From: Dermatophagoides farinae | Taxonomy: Eukaryota > Arthropoda > Arachnida > Sarcoptiformes > Pyroglyphidae | Length of the DNA stretch: 64,000 bases | Direction of reading: 5' to 3' | Assembly (NCBI RefSeq): GCF_024713945.1 | Contig: NC_134677.1 | Span: 3,723,001-3,787,000 of the forward strand | Part shown: piece after piece, positions 51,287 through 62,600 of the stretch | Layout: each line of letters opens with the position of its first letter | Position numbering within the stretch: position 1 is the stretch's first letter | Notes under the pieces: model-generated | Told to the model about the DNA's origin: nothing | The model's input: the letters and a program-made list of their open reading frames with translations, nothing else | Databases searched by the model: none | Position numbers and translations under genes: made by a program

Positions 51287-51381
51287 TAGAGGCAATTATC
51301 ATTGTTATTAAAACACATACAGAGAGATTTGATTGTTTGATATGACGATTTTCGATTATGATTTTCGTAATTTACATTATG

Positions 51382-51783
51382 TTAAATAGTATCGATCATT
51401 GCCTTAGCAGTAATCATATTTTGTGAACAAATTAATGGCAGATGCATGGTCCATAATAACGATGATGATAATTTGCCCATGTGGATACGATTACAGCAAT
51501 CAATGTTTGTCAATGGTGATATCAACAGATAGAATTGACCGGCAATTAATCCTAATGGATATGCAATGAATATGAGTACGGCTAACCAGAAAAATGTCCA
51601 AACACATTGTGTCAATGGTGAATCGGAATTTTGTAGTCCAATATTATTTCGTTGATGGCCACTGGAAGATGCGGCAAGGCTACAATTATTCGGTGTTGGT
51701 ATATGACATACGAATGGTGTATTACGTCGATTTGTTTCATTCGCATTTGATGATATGTTGGAGAAATCTCTATAAAATGTCAA
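51382..51783 (-). CDS. short membrane protein, tandem paralogue A (unrecognised family)
   Basis: Encodes up to 133 residues. A Ser/Asn-rich N-terminus is followed by a hydrophobic segment of about 28 residues (WTFFWLAVLIFIAYPLGLIA and on), then a Cys-containing loop and the motif HLPLICSQNMITAKAM near the C-terminus. The first codons may be intronic, because CATTTTATAG just after the ATG looks like a splice acceptor (exon from 51769), so an upstream exon could be missing here. The same layout recurs in the minus-strand gene at 52643-52987: T-x-C, hydrophobic stretch with a Pro, P-L/F, then LP-x-IC. The gene faces the 3' end of the transglutaminase at 129 bp. Function unknown; inferred single-pass or hairpin membrane protein. 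Confidence 0.6.
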   Translation of the reverse strand: MTFYRDFSNISSNANETNRRNTPFVCHIPTPNNCSLAASSSGHQRNNIGLQNSDSPLTQCVWTFFWLAVLIFIAYPLGLIAGQFYLLISPLTNIDCCNRIHMGKLSSSLLWTMHLPLICSQNMITAKAMIDTI

Positions 51784-51868
51784 TCATATCGGAACAATAA
51801 AATTAAAAATAATAATTTAAATTAGATACGATTGTCTTTGTTGTTGTTATTGTTGTTCGTTAGTAATA

Positions 51869-52067
51869 CAGTAATACCCCGCTTAACGCTGCCCCGTTTA
51901 GCGCTGATTCGATATAACGCTGTACAATTACCCTACATTACATTACATTGTTACATCGTATATGAAGGGTAAAAATGCATTATGTAAAGATAGCCCCGCT
52001 TAGCGCTGTTTCGCTTAACGCTCAGAATTTTTGGAACGTAACCCCCGCGTTAAGCGGGGTATTACTG
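51869..52067. mobile_element. 199-bp miniature inverted-repeat transposon (pogo/Tigger-like or hAT-like)
   Basis: Ends are perfect inverted repeats of at least 23 bp, CAGTAATACCCCGCTTAACG on the left and its complement on the right, flanked by TA. The inside carries further variants of the same motif (GTTTAGCGCTG, GATATAACGCTG, GCTTAGCGCTG), giving subterminal repeats. A CAG start with a TA duplication fits pogo/Tigger elements. The flanks also share the 8-mer TTAGTAAT (51860-51867 and 52070-52077), which would fit a hAT duplication with ends one base off. It lies between the two small membrane-protein genes and has no coding capacity. Confidence 0.8.
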
Positions 52068-52642
52068 TATTAGTAATTTCAATTGTTAATAAAATAAATT
52101 TCAAACATTCTTCAAACAATGGGTGTAAAATTATCTGGCAATTGTTGCCAAGTATTTTGCTTATCTCTACAATATTCTTCTGATGATTTTTAGCATAGTA
52201 ATAATGAAAAAGAGGCACCAATGTAGCCTGAGTATAAAATTTTGCTAAAAGAATGCACCATTTGACAAATTGTTCTTTCATGATCTCTTTTTTTTCGATT
52301 CTTGCAATAAGTGAGACGTAAACTTATAGAATGACTAGGGGAATATGAGAATGACTGGCTGTCTATGTGTGAATTCTATAGTGATGATGGTCTGTGATGG
52401 TAAAGATGAAAATTTATTTGATACATCATTAACTTTTCATTGTAATAAATTAAAGCTTGCAATGAATGATAATAATGTGTTTTCGTGACATTCTTTATGG
52501 AGTAAGAAATTATTGTTGAAAGTTATCATCATTATAAATCAAAAGAATTGCACCTTGTCTCAACGATGGCTGGTACAAGTTTGAGCATTTCGATGAATGG
52601 TGTTTGGGGTGTTGTTCACATCAAGTTTTTTTAGGTGGAAAA
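52068..52642. other. spacer between the two small membrane-protein genes
   Basis: A minus-strand open frame at 52084-52281 has fairly normal composition (IVEISKILGNNCQIILHPLF) but its end runs into the miniature transposon. I see no splice sites that tie it to a gene. Treated as non-coding, with low certainty. Confidence 0.5.
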
Positions 52643-52987
52643 TTACGCCGATATTGAATGATTATCGGCATTCGTTGATGATGACGCAACTTGATTACCG
52701 TTATTGTCGTTGTCGTCGTTACTGTTATTACTGTTGCTATTGAATACGGGTGAATCAAAACGATCCAATGTTATTTTCTTGTTGAATATTTTAGCCGTAC
52801 AGATTTTGGGTAATTGCACAAAATCATAAAATAAAAAGTTCATCAATCTAGGGAATAGATTACACGATTGAAATGGCTGTACAAGTACATATATGATTGT
52901 CATCAATGAACTTATGGGTATGACAATCAGAATCAATATGATTAGATAACCGATACTATACAGACATCTTGTCAATGTTGACCACAT
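52643..52987 (-). CDS. short membrane protein, tandem paralogue B (unrecognised family)
   Basis: Encodes 114 residues starting MWSTLTRCLYSIGYLIILIL, with a hydrophobic segment of about 30 residues, a PFQSC motif, then FVQLPKICTAKIF and an Asn/Asp/Ser-rich tail. An in-frame ATG 33 bases upstream (53020) lies beyond a possible acceptor (GATCATAG) and is less likely. Side by side with the gene at 51382-51783 the two share T-x-C before the membrane segment, I-x-x-P inside it, a following P-F/L, and LP-x-IC, with similar spacing, so they look like an old tandem duplication. No homologue of known function recalled. Confidence 0.6.
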   Translation of the reverse strand: MWSTLTRCLYSIGYLIILILIVIPISSLMTIIYVLVQPFQSCNLFPRLMNFLFYDFVQLPKICTAKIFNKKITLDRFDSPVFNSNSNNSNDDNDNNGNQVASSSTNADNHSISA

Positions 52988-55427
52988 TTTTGTGGTTCTA
53001 TGATCGACATTAAGAATCAAATAATATTAATCAATGATAAAAATCGATAATCATATCATTGCTCGATGATGATCAATTTATTTCACACTGACGACGTTCA
53101 CAAATACTAACATTACAATGATGAATATAACAGTTTTGGGTGTTTGATAAAATGAACATCCACCAACATTGATGTGATTCTTTAAGTCTTTGAAAAATCT
53201 TCATCATGAAATTCCGGAATGAACTTGTGTATATTAAATGTTTGAAAGCTGTCAGCAGCCAAATACAACAAACACACACACACACACACAGTGAGAGACA
53301 ATCCCAAATCGGAATCGAGTGTGTTTAACCGAATTATTCGACTTCTGTATTACCGTCATCATCACCATCATCATCATCATCATTCTCATCGTCATCAGCA
53401 TAATAACAATGTTTTGTTTGTTCATCATCATTTTTGCTCATTCTTCAAATCAATTTCTAAGAAAAAAAGGCAAAGTTATCTTCACGAATAAACGAATGAA
53501 CGGGTGTGTAAGATGAATTTCTTTTGACAGATAAACTTTTTCTTCTTTAATAATTTTTTTTTCTGGTTTGTTCATCTACCGCCACAATTGTTTTACGAGA
53601 ATGGATATTTCTAATCAAATAGAATCATTCATTTGAATGTTATGATTTGTGAATATTTAAATTTATCAAATAGAAAATAAATTAGTGATTATGTTGTGTG
53701 AGTTTGTGTGAAACATCATCATCATCATCTACAACTTCGTCGAAAATTCGTTAAATTTGTTTGTTTGGTTGGCAAACTAAAGAAAAAAAAATAAACGAAT
53801 GAATGTCGTTGCCAACAACATTAAATTGGCAATGAATGAATAGAAAAACACTCGTGTGAATGAATGGATGAGTGGAAATCCGATTATAGCTATGCCAGTA
53901 GTTTTGATATATCTCTAAGAAATATATTGCCATTCGATTTAGCAAAATAAAGAAAAAATAGAAAATAGATTTTTCTCTTCTTTTGTTTTTTTTCATCTTC
54001 ATTTCCAGGATCCTAATGGATAAATTCAAACTTTTTTTTTTGGAATATTCGATTACACATTCTATGTTTACAACAACAACAGCAGCAATGATGACGACGT
54101 TGATACTGACAATAAACATAGAAGCAGACAATGAAATATGATCAAAATGATGGATTTTTTTCTGATGGTAGTCCTCATTGCCATCCTATCTCGTATTATA
54201 ATAATAATAATAATAATGAGGATGATGGTATGGTGACAAACGAATTATTTGTATGTAGAATATTCTTATCCGAATATACAAGAGTAAGAAGGAAAACCTA
54301 TCAATCTTTGGATAAGACACACAAAATGGTGGTTCCAAAAATGATTCATTTCATTCGCTTTTGCTTAAATGTTTTTTTTGTTTGGTTGTCAATTCTGAGC
54401 CTAAAATTAAACTAGATTTACTACCCTCTCTCTCTTAAGCTAGCAATTAACCAACTAAAACTATCAGGGCATATATTATATGAAGATTCTTTTAATGATC
54501 ATTATAATCAAAAGATGCAAATTTATCCAACAATAATTATCAATATTTAGTAATTTTGCAGAATAATTACTGCAAACTAAACCAGCATATCAGGAATCCA
54601 AAAAATCCTGTTGATAATGGCATCACAATTATGTAAATAATCCTAATTGAGATTATTCAGTGGGAGGATGATGATGATCAAAAACAAAAGTTCTTTATGC
54701 CTTGAATTTTTATTAAAATCTTGTAATTTGAAATCTAACCTAATTAAAAATAATGATCAATTTACGTAAATGCTATGGTGAAAAAAAAATTGAAAGGTAG
54801 AAATAGATTAAAATGAAATATGAAATTCATTCTAATCACCGATATTTTATTTTATTTTGCCACAAAAGAATTCAAGAATTCAAGTGACGAAAACAACAAC
54901 ACAATTGGCCTTGAGCATTTTAGTTTTCAAAAATACAAAATCTCATCAATGTTAAATGAGAGAAAAACAAATATGGCATTAGCAATAGATTTCAAAGAAG
55001 AAAATAGGAAGTTGATAGAAATATCTTGCATAAATAAATGATTTCAGGTTATGAAATTCGGCCATAAGTAACTATTTTGATTTATTTAAATGAATGTATA
55101 AAAAAACAAAATGATCATGGCCAGACAACATGGGCAGCCAATCAAATCAAAATGGTATGATCATTCGATCTATCAATCAGTTGAAAACCGAAATGATGAA
55201 AAAAAAAACAGTTGGACTTTGAATCCATGTCTCTTATTGAAGAAAATATGTGCGAATGATAATAAAAATATGCATAATGCAAAAAAATGCTTGATTATGA
55301 AAACTGATTTGCTTCAGTTGCTGTTGGGCGAAGAGAAAAACAAGAAAATTTGATAAACAAACAAGTAAAGTCATTTTGAATTTTGATCAACAAACAACAA
55401 CAACAACAACAACAACAAAAACAAGAA
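52988..55427. other. intergenic region between small membrane-protein genes and HAAO
   Basis: AT-rich with CA, CAT and ATA repeats. A minus-strand frame at 53073-53285 (including FMMKIFQRLKESHQCWWMFI) could be an upstream exon of paralogue B but lacks a clean donor. The His-rich plus frame at 53291-53491 and the frame at 54131-54415 are repeat-driven. No gene called. Confidence 0.6.
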
Positions 55428-56935
55428 ATGATGGATCAAACGGTAATTCCTGAGGCTAAATTGATCGATGTTCATTCATGGTTAGAGGAGAATGAATCAA
55501 ATTTTAAGCCTCCTATTTGTAATAAAATGATGTAAGTTCATCATGAAAGAATTAGGAGAATAATTATTGAATATAAATATTATTCTGTCATTATTAATAC
55601 AGGCATAATGATCAATTGAAAGTATTTTTTGTTGGTGGACCAAATGAACGAAATGATTATCATATTGAACTTGGTGAAGAAGTAAGTATTTATCTGTTGT
55701 TGTTGTTGTTTTTTATAAAAATTGCTCAATTTGATAATTGTATGTATCATATGGTCAAGTTTTTCTATCAATTAAAAGGCGATATGTGTTTGAAAGTTAT
55801 AGAATGTGGTCGAAAAAAATCGATTCATATTCGGCAAGGAGAAGCATTTCTATTGCCAGCGCGAATACCACATTCACCACAACGAAAAGCCAATACAATC
55901 GGTATGAAAAAAGATTATAACTGAAATCAATAGTTTTTTTTGATCATCAATCGTTTCAATCGTTGTTACTAAATGATTTTGCAATTTTTCCCTCTTCTCT
56001 TTCTCCCCATCCATCCAATTCATCCTTAATATCCAAAAGGAATGGTTATTGAACGACAACGAGAGAATAATGAACTGGATGGACTTCGTTATTATGTTGA
56101 TGATGACGGTGAAAATATTCTCTATGAACGTTGGTTCCATTGCTATGATTTGGGCACACAATTAGCGCCGCTCATTAAGAAATTTCATGATTCTAACGAA
56201 TATAAAACGGGAAAACCATCGGAAAGTAAAATCATTCTCTAAATATAAATTGAATCCAAAACGAATTTCAGTCTTATCATTATTATTATTTCAATTTTTT
56301 CTCTTTTATATCAAACCAACTTTTTGTTGTTGTTGCTGCTGCTGTTGTTTGCTGATTGTTAATAACTTATAGATTCACGATTGATTGAGGTGCCGTATAT
56401 GGATGACAACAGAACCGTAAATATTGATCCAATTAGTTTATCAAAATGGTTGCAATGTCATGATGAAGAAATCGATCAAATTGGTCATCGAACATTGTTT
56501 GATGAATCCTATGGTTTTACTACACGAGTACAAATTTATGGTGGCGATTTTAAACATTGTATTCGATCCGATAAGAAAGACGATCGATTCGAAATTTTTA
56601 TATGGCAAATGGTAACCAACCATCTTCTAAAAATATTTTCATGTTTTAATTTGATTCTCTTTTCACTCTCTTCCAATGACAATGATAATAATAATGATAT
56701 AAGGTGAGTTCGGCCACTATACGATTGGGTCAACAGCCAATAATTCATTTGAAAACGGGAAATAGCTTAAGAATTCCTCCATTTACACGGTATGTAGTTA
56801 TAATACCAACCATAGTAGTTTTTATAATACCAATATAAAATGTGCCCATTTTGGGTGGGTAAAACTAGGGTTGAATTGGACACACGATCTGGTTGCTATA
56901 CATTGGTATTGTCAATGCCATCATTATCATCATGA
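55428..56935 (+). CDS. HAAO: 3-hydroxyanthranilate 3,4-dioxygenase
   Basis: Complete gene, 7 exons, 903 nt, 300 aa: 55428-55531, 55603-55681, 55760-55901, 56040-56225, 56373-56611, 56704-56789, 56869-56935. This cytosolic non-haem iron enzyme opens the ring of 3-hydroxyanthranilate in tryptophan catabolism; its product cyclises to quinolinate, the precursor for NAD. It is a bicupin like the animal enzyme (human 286 aa). The three iron ligands are present with a constant offset of eight from human: His55 and Glu61 in DYHIELGEE and His99 in [12 protein letters not shown]. Other conserved blocks are [21 protein letters not shown] and [13 protein letters not shown]. The C-terminal half is more divergent and ends PSLSS. 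Two Met codons start the frame (55428, 55431). All junctions are GT-AG and in phase; exon 6 starts VSSATIRLG, aligned with the human GSSVVTMGG. Confidence 0.95.
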
Positions 56936-56941
56936 AATAAA
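56936..56941 (+). terminator. HAAO polyadenylation signal abutting the stop codon
   Basis: AATAAA follows the TGA stop with no gap. If used, the 3' UTR would be only about 20-30 nt. A second AATAAA at 57307-57312 gives an alternative. Confidence 0.45.
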
Positions 56942-58203
56942 CTTGGTCCAATCGAATAATGATCGAATTTATTTGCTGATGGCATACCGAAAACTAACCG
57001 AACCGAAACAACAATTCAGAATGCTGCTTAGAAACAAATCTCACCTTTATGGCCATTCAACATTTTATGATGATTCAAACACAAACACATACACATACAC
57101 CTGAATGCATCGAACCAAGGCTTAACAACAACAACCAAAGTGAAATGAAAAATTTGCCGGGATCATTTGAACCTAACCAATATCAATATATGAAGATTCA
57201 TACAACTGGAATTTGGGAACAAAAATTTAATAATAATAATAATAATAAATACACCCTAATGTCTAATTTATCTTCAAATGGACATAAATCTTGATTATAA
57301 GAATGAAATAAACAGAAGCATCAGCAATAATATAACAAATAACAACTGACCAAATTCTTTTTTGTTTTCAAACAAATACCTTCAATATCACTCAAGGTTG
57401 TTCTAAATAAAATATAAACCATTATATTTCCAATATCAATTGGAAAATGCATTCAATTCAATTATTTGATCCAACAAACATGAATTGAAGATGTAAACAT
57501 TTATATTCCTATCAAACCTTTTTTTTCATTACTTAAGATGAGAGTTTCATTAGAAAATTCTTTCATTTCTGGTGAATATAAATTTTGTGAATTAATACAT
57601 TCATTATCATTATCAGCATAATAATCATCGTCATCGTTCTGATGTTCAATTTGATTTCTAAATTCTTTATTACATTATTCGCAAATAAGTTTTTGTATAC
57701 ACGATGCTCTGTATATTCAAGATATAAACACTCTAGAGACGTTTCAAAATTTAAAAATAAGAAAGTCCAACCTTTTTTTATTTTTATTTTTTTTTCTCTC
57801 TCTCTCTCTCTCACTCTACAAGGGAATCTTTATTTTTATTTCATCAATGTTTTCATGTTTAATTCGATCTTTACTTCGATGATGATGATGATGATGATGG
57901 TGATGGAATTTGGATTCAAATCAGAAAAAAAACATCACAAACATAATAAGATGAAAACAGAAAATTTAATGAATAACATCAACATAAAATCAAGCAACAT
58001 GAAATTAAATGAAAATAAAATAAAAATAAAAATAAAAACATAGTCACACAGACACATACGGCATACTGGCAAATAATGGATTGTGAACATGATTGAATGC
58101 CATTTTCAAATATTCATCATTCATACATCGTCAACATCATCAGAATCACGAAAAACGGAAAATTGAAAAATTCAATTTTCATGTCGCATTTTATGACTAT
58201 GCC

Positions 58204-58207
<4 letters not shown>

Positions 58208-58234
<27 letters not shown>
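58208..58234. repeat. (TG)n microsatellite
   Basis: Uninterrupted TG run of about 13 units. Confidence 0.9.
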
Positions 58235-59645
58235 AAGTGATTCGGATCACAACATTTCTATGTATTGGTCAGTGACCGAACTGATCGGAAAAAAATATAT
58301 ATATTTGATCAATGATTTCGTGCGTGCAGCTAATACTATCGAAAATATGATACATACATACATATACATCATAAAGAATCACGAACCAAATTCAAACGAC
58401 AGATTTTTCATTGACATTCAAACGAAATCTGAGAACCTAAGAAAGTAGGATTTATTTGACTTTTTTGTTTGTTTGTTTGTTTGTTTGTTCGGTTCAACAT
58501 TGCCATATAATCAGCATCATTGTATTGTAATTTAATTTGATTTGGTCACCATCATCATCATATGTTCGATATCGTTCATTCGACGAAAAACTTTTTCCTT
58601 TTCCATTCTTTTCATCCATTGATCATCAGATGAGAATCATGGAATGAATGGAAAAAATATTTATCTTCACAATAAAAAGATCGAAAATACGGTTTGTTTT
58701 GATCATTCTTGGATTTTCGTGATGCCATTGTTTCTATTAAACTTTTATCAATTTGATTTGATTGTAATTGACACGCAAACTTGTAAATTTTGTTGTTTTG
58801 TTCAAAAGAAACAAAACAAAACAAAAAATAGAATTTATTTGGGCATATGGTTTGGGTAACGTTGATAAGATAACTGAATCAAAACAAACTTAACTTGAAA
58901 CATTGGATCATAAATCGAATTAAATCGATGATTAATCACAAAAATAATTATGCAGACAAACATACATACACATTCCAAATAATAAGTATTCAAAGAATTT
59001 AGAAATTCTTTCATTGATCAGAAAAAAAAGACAGAAAAGTTTAATCATTAGAGACTTTGTTCCAAAAGTTACAAAAGAATTCTATATATTTTAATCAATC
59101 AACCACAATGACTGCAATTTGATTATTAGATGAGCTAAATTTTTTCAGGTTATAATCACATGCACATTTCAAATTCATTTTGATTATTTTCCATTATCAT
59201 CAATGAGACCACAAAACCATCACTTTTATTGTAACAAACAAACATACAATAGAAGAAAAAAAAATACTTCAACCAATTGTAATCAATTAGAAGTTTCCAA
59301 TTGATTGACATTCAACTTTTTAGTAAAAAGAGAAAGAGAGAGAGAGAGAAAAAAAATCGCCTTAAAATGAGATCACATGAGATTCTATACACATACAAAT
59401 GAATTTTATTCAAAAAAATGACATGAGAGAATTCAATTTCAGGAAAACATTGAATAAGATGACGATGATGATTTCTAACTTATATTGATAGAAAATATAT
59501 GAATAAATATTTCGAATAAAAAAGTTTTAATTCCCTCATTACTATTACTATTATTATTATTATATTTTCATCATCATTATTTTATTATTCTTATGTTTTT
59601 TTTCTCTTACAGAATCTATCTTATGATTTTGGTGATGTGCTACAA

Positions 59646-59670
59646 ACACACACACACACACACACACACA
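59646..59670. repeat. (CA)n microsatellite
   Basis: Uninterrupted CA run of about 12 units. Confidence 0.9.
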
Positions 59671-62600
59671 TTTCCATTTGATTGACCGAAAATTTTACAT
59701 CGATTCGTTTTTGGACTTTTTACATATGCACTAATACACACACACAAGCAAACTTTAATCTCTATTTTATTATAAATATATGAAATTCTCGTCATGTGAC
59801 ATAAACGAAATGGACAAGGGAATAGCTATGCTTTTGTCAAAAGATGAAAATAAAAACCTTCCTGCACATTTCAATGTATATATGGCTGAAATCAGTCATC
59901 ATTTTCTTCATCAACACCATTAAAATGAATGTGAATGTAAGAATCTTATGAATACCAACAACAGGAAGAGAAAAAAATTTTGATTCAACAAAACATGGAT
60001 CCAAAAAAAATGGATTGGAATAAAAGAAAATGAAAGTGAATGAAAAACGCAAAAAAAGACTGGCCTGAAAAAAGTAAACCTAATGCAATTTGATGATAAG
60101 ACTTTTTTCTGTTTGTCGTCGTTGTTGTTGTTGTTGTTGTTTTGTTGGTTGTATGAATGTCTATTGAATTCAATTCATTATGAATCTGCTTCATGTTTTG
60201 ATGTGTATGGCATCTCCTTAAATTCATTCATCATTGGTTGATATATACAATAACTAGTATTTCATTTATTTGTTATTACGAATGAAGATGATGATGATGA
60301 TGATGATGTACTTTCCGTCAATACACTAATAATCACCCACCATACACATATATAATAACATTCGATACAATTTGACATTATAATGGCATTCAACACAGCT
60401 AGCCAACAAAAAAATACAATCAAATTCAGCTTGGAATTTTTTCCTTTGAATCATGTGAATAAAAATAAACTTTTTTTTGCATTTAAGAATTCAAATTGAT
60501 TCAATTCTTGAACTCTTTAAACTTGGTTTGTTTTGATGAGATTGAAAATTTTTTTTTTTTCGATCAACATAGATTTTATTCAAGCTCATACAAATAATAG
60601 TTCTAGAGAATGACAACTTTTTTTTGCCAATGCATCATTGTTGTCGGCATCTAATCAGGACTCAATTCCGGAGAATTTTAAATCAAGAATTTTTCAATTT
60701 TTAAACATCAGGAAATATTTGTCAAGAAACAAAAAAAAAATGTTTCATAAAGATTGCAAATTTGAAAACAGAAATCCCAATCATTCAAATGGATAGACAA
60801 AGCAGCCGGAATTTTTTTTTTGTATTGATCCATTTGACATCGTATATAACCACTCTGTGTTTGAATCTATCTATCATTTTTCAAGTCTAACTCATTCAAC
60901 TTTTGACTTTTTCTCCAATCATTCTGGTTGGCATCCAAGTTTTGATAGAATTAAAAAAAACAACAATAATAATAACGACAACAAAAAAAAATCTAAAAAC
61001 AACTTATGATAACTTAATCAGCATTGTGTTTGGGCAAGATAGAAAAATCCCTAGAGAAAAGAATAAGGCCATAGTTTTTTTTCTGTAATAATAATAATAA
61101 TAATGATAACACAAAAGAAAATAATAAAAAAAAACATATGATGATGGTGCCCGAAGAAGATCGGCAACAACAGCAATTGCAATGATAGAATAACCAACAA
61201 CAACAAAAAAAAACCGACAATGAAAAAAAATTGTCCAATTGTGGCCTTCTTAATTGGCTTCGCATGAAAAAGTCTGGCCCGGTTTCTTAAATCGTCATGA
61301 TTTTTTTTCTTTTTTCCAACATTATTGTTGTTGTTGTTGTTAGTAGGGCCTTGAGATGTGAAATGAAATGAAATGATGATGATGATAATAATAAAATGCC
61401 AAAACTAAAGACAATGGCTGAAACTAAAATTGGAGATTAAATTTCATTCCTACTATTTTCAATTTAATGAATTTATTTCAACAAACCAAACAATAACAAT
61501 AACTTTTTCCATAACATCGTCAAATGTTTTTATAAATGTCGTTATACACACGGGAGGCAGTAACTATTAGTATAACTAAAAAAACCTTTATCTTAAAATG
61601 GTGAAAAAAAACTTACTTAAATCATTTTTTATTATTAGTCTCTCTGGACATGGATATAAATCGATAACGTTATTGTTGTTGTTTTTTCACCATTTTTATC
61701 CCGGTATCCCTTTTGAATTAATCGAATCTGAGTAGAATAAAGTAGAAATAAAAAAAAAAAATTCGACAAAAACGAATAAAAATCATTCCCTCTGAAATCA
61801 GAAATTGACTTAAAATTTCACAATTAAAAGTTTACCGAAATCTTATGTTTTTTTTTACAAAGCGAATTTTTGTTTTGAAAGTGAGAAAAACTTTGCAATA
61901 TCAGATTTGAAGAGTCTGACAACAAAATTTTTTTTTTCATAGACTTGACCGATACATACACGAGAATTCAAGTGTTGTTCACAGGTACATTTGGATCCAT
62001 ATATGTGTTAAATGAGAATCGAACATTGTTGTATCTTTTCCATTCATTCATGTTTCGTATAAATGAAAGTTATTTTTTATTCTATTGGCAATTTATTTCC
62101 ACTTTCTAATGAAATTATATAGTTGTGTTTTCTTTTCATTTTTTTTTTTTTTTGGTCCAATCCATTGTATTACATTCATCTAAATTGATAATGATGATGA
62201 TGATGAAAAAGAGAGAGAGAGAGAGGTGATTGGAAGATTGGTTGGGGTTGGATGGTGTTATTCATTCTATCATTTGGCTATTATCTTCATCAATAAAGTA
62301 TTCTTGGTTGTTGTTGTCTAAAATAAAATGAAATAAAAAAAAACTACGACGACAATGATGATGAGGATAATGATGGTGGCGTCATTAATGGTCGTGTCCG
62401 GTAAGCGGGTAACATTATATAAAAGATGGTAGTTTGATCACATCAAGAATGAATGTGGAAACCTAAATGATAATAATGTATATATATCGAGTATTAATTA
62501 ACAATCATGGTAGTGTATGGTGTGTATGCTTGGATTTTTTTTTCCATCGTATATATGTGTGTTTGAATCATTGAAAATAATTGTAATCAATGATCACATT

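Noticed and set aside
53291-53491. His-rich reading frame (nine consecutive His), possible metal-binding peptide.
   Set aside because: It is a CAT microsatellite and the overlapping second frame is equally open, which indicates low complexity, not coding.
57642-58043. 133-codon plus-strand frame downstream of HAAO.
   Set aside because: Composed largely of CTCTCT, GAT and AAATAA repeats; no recognisable protein features.
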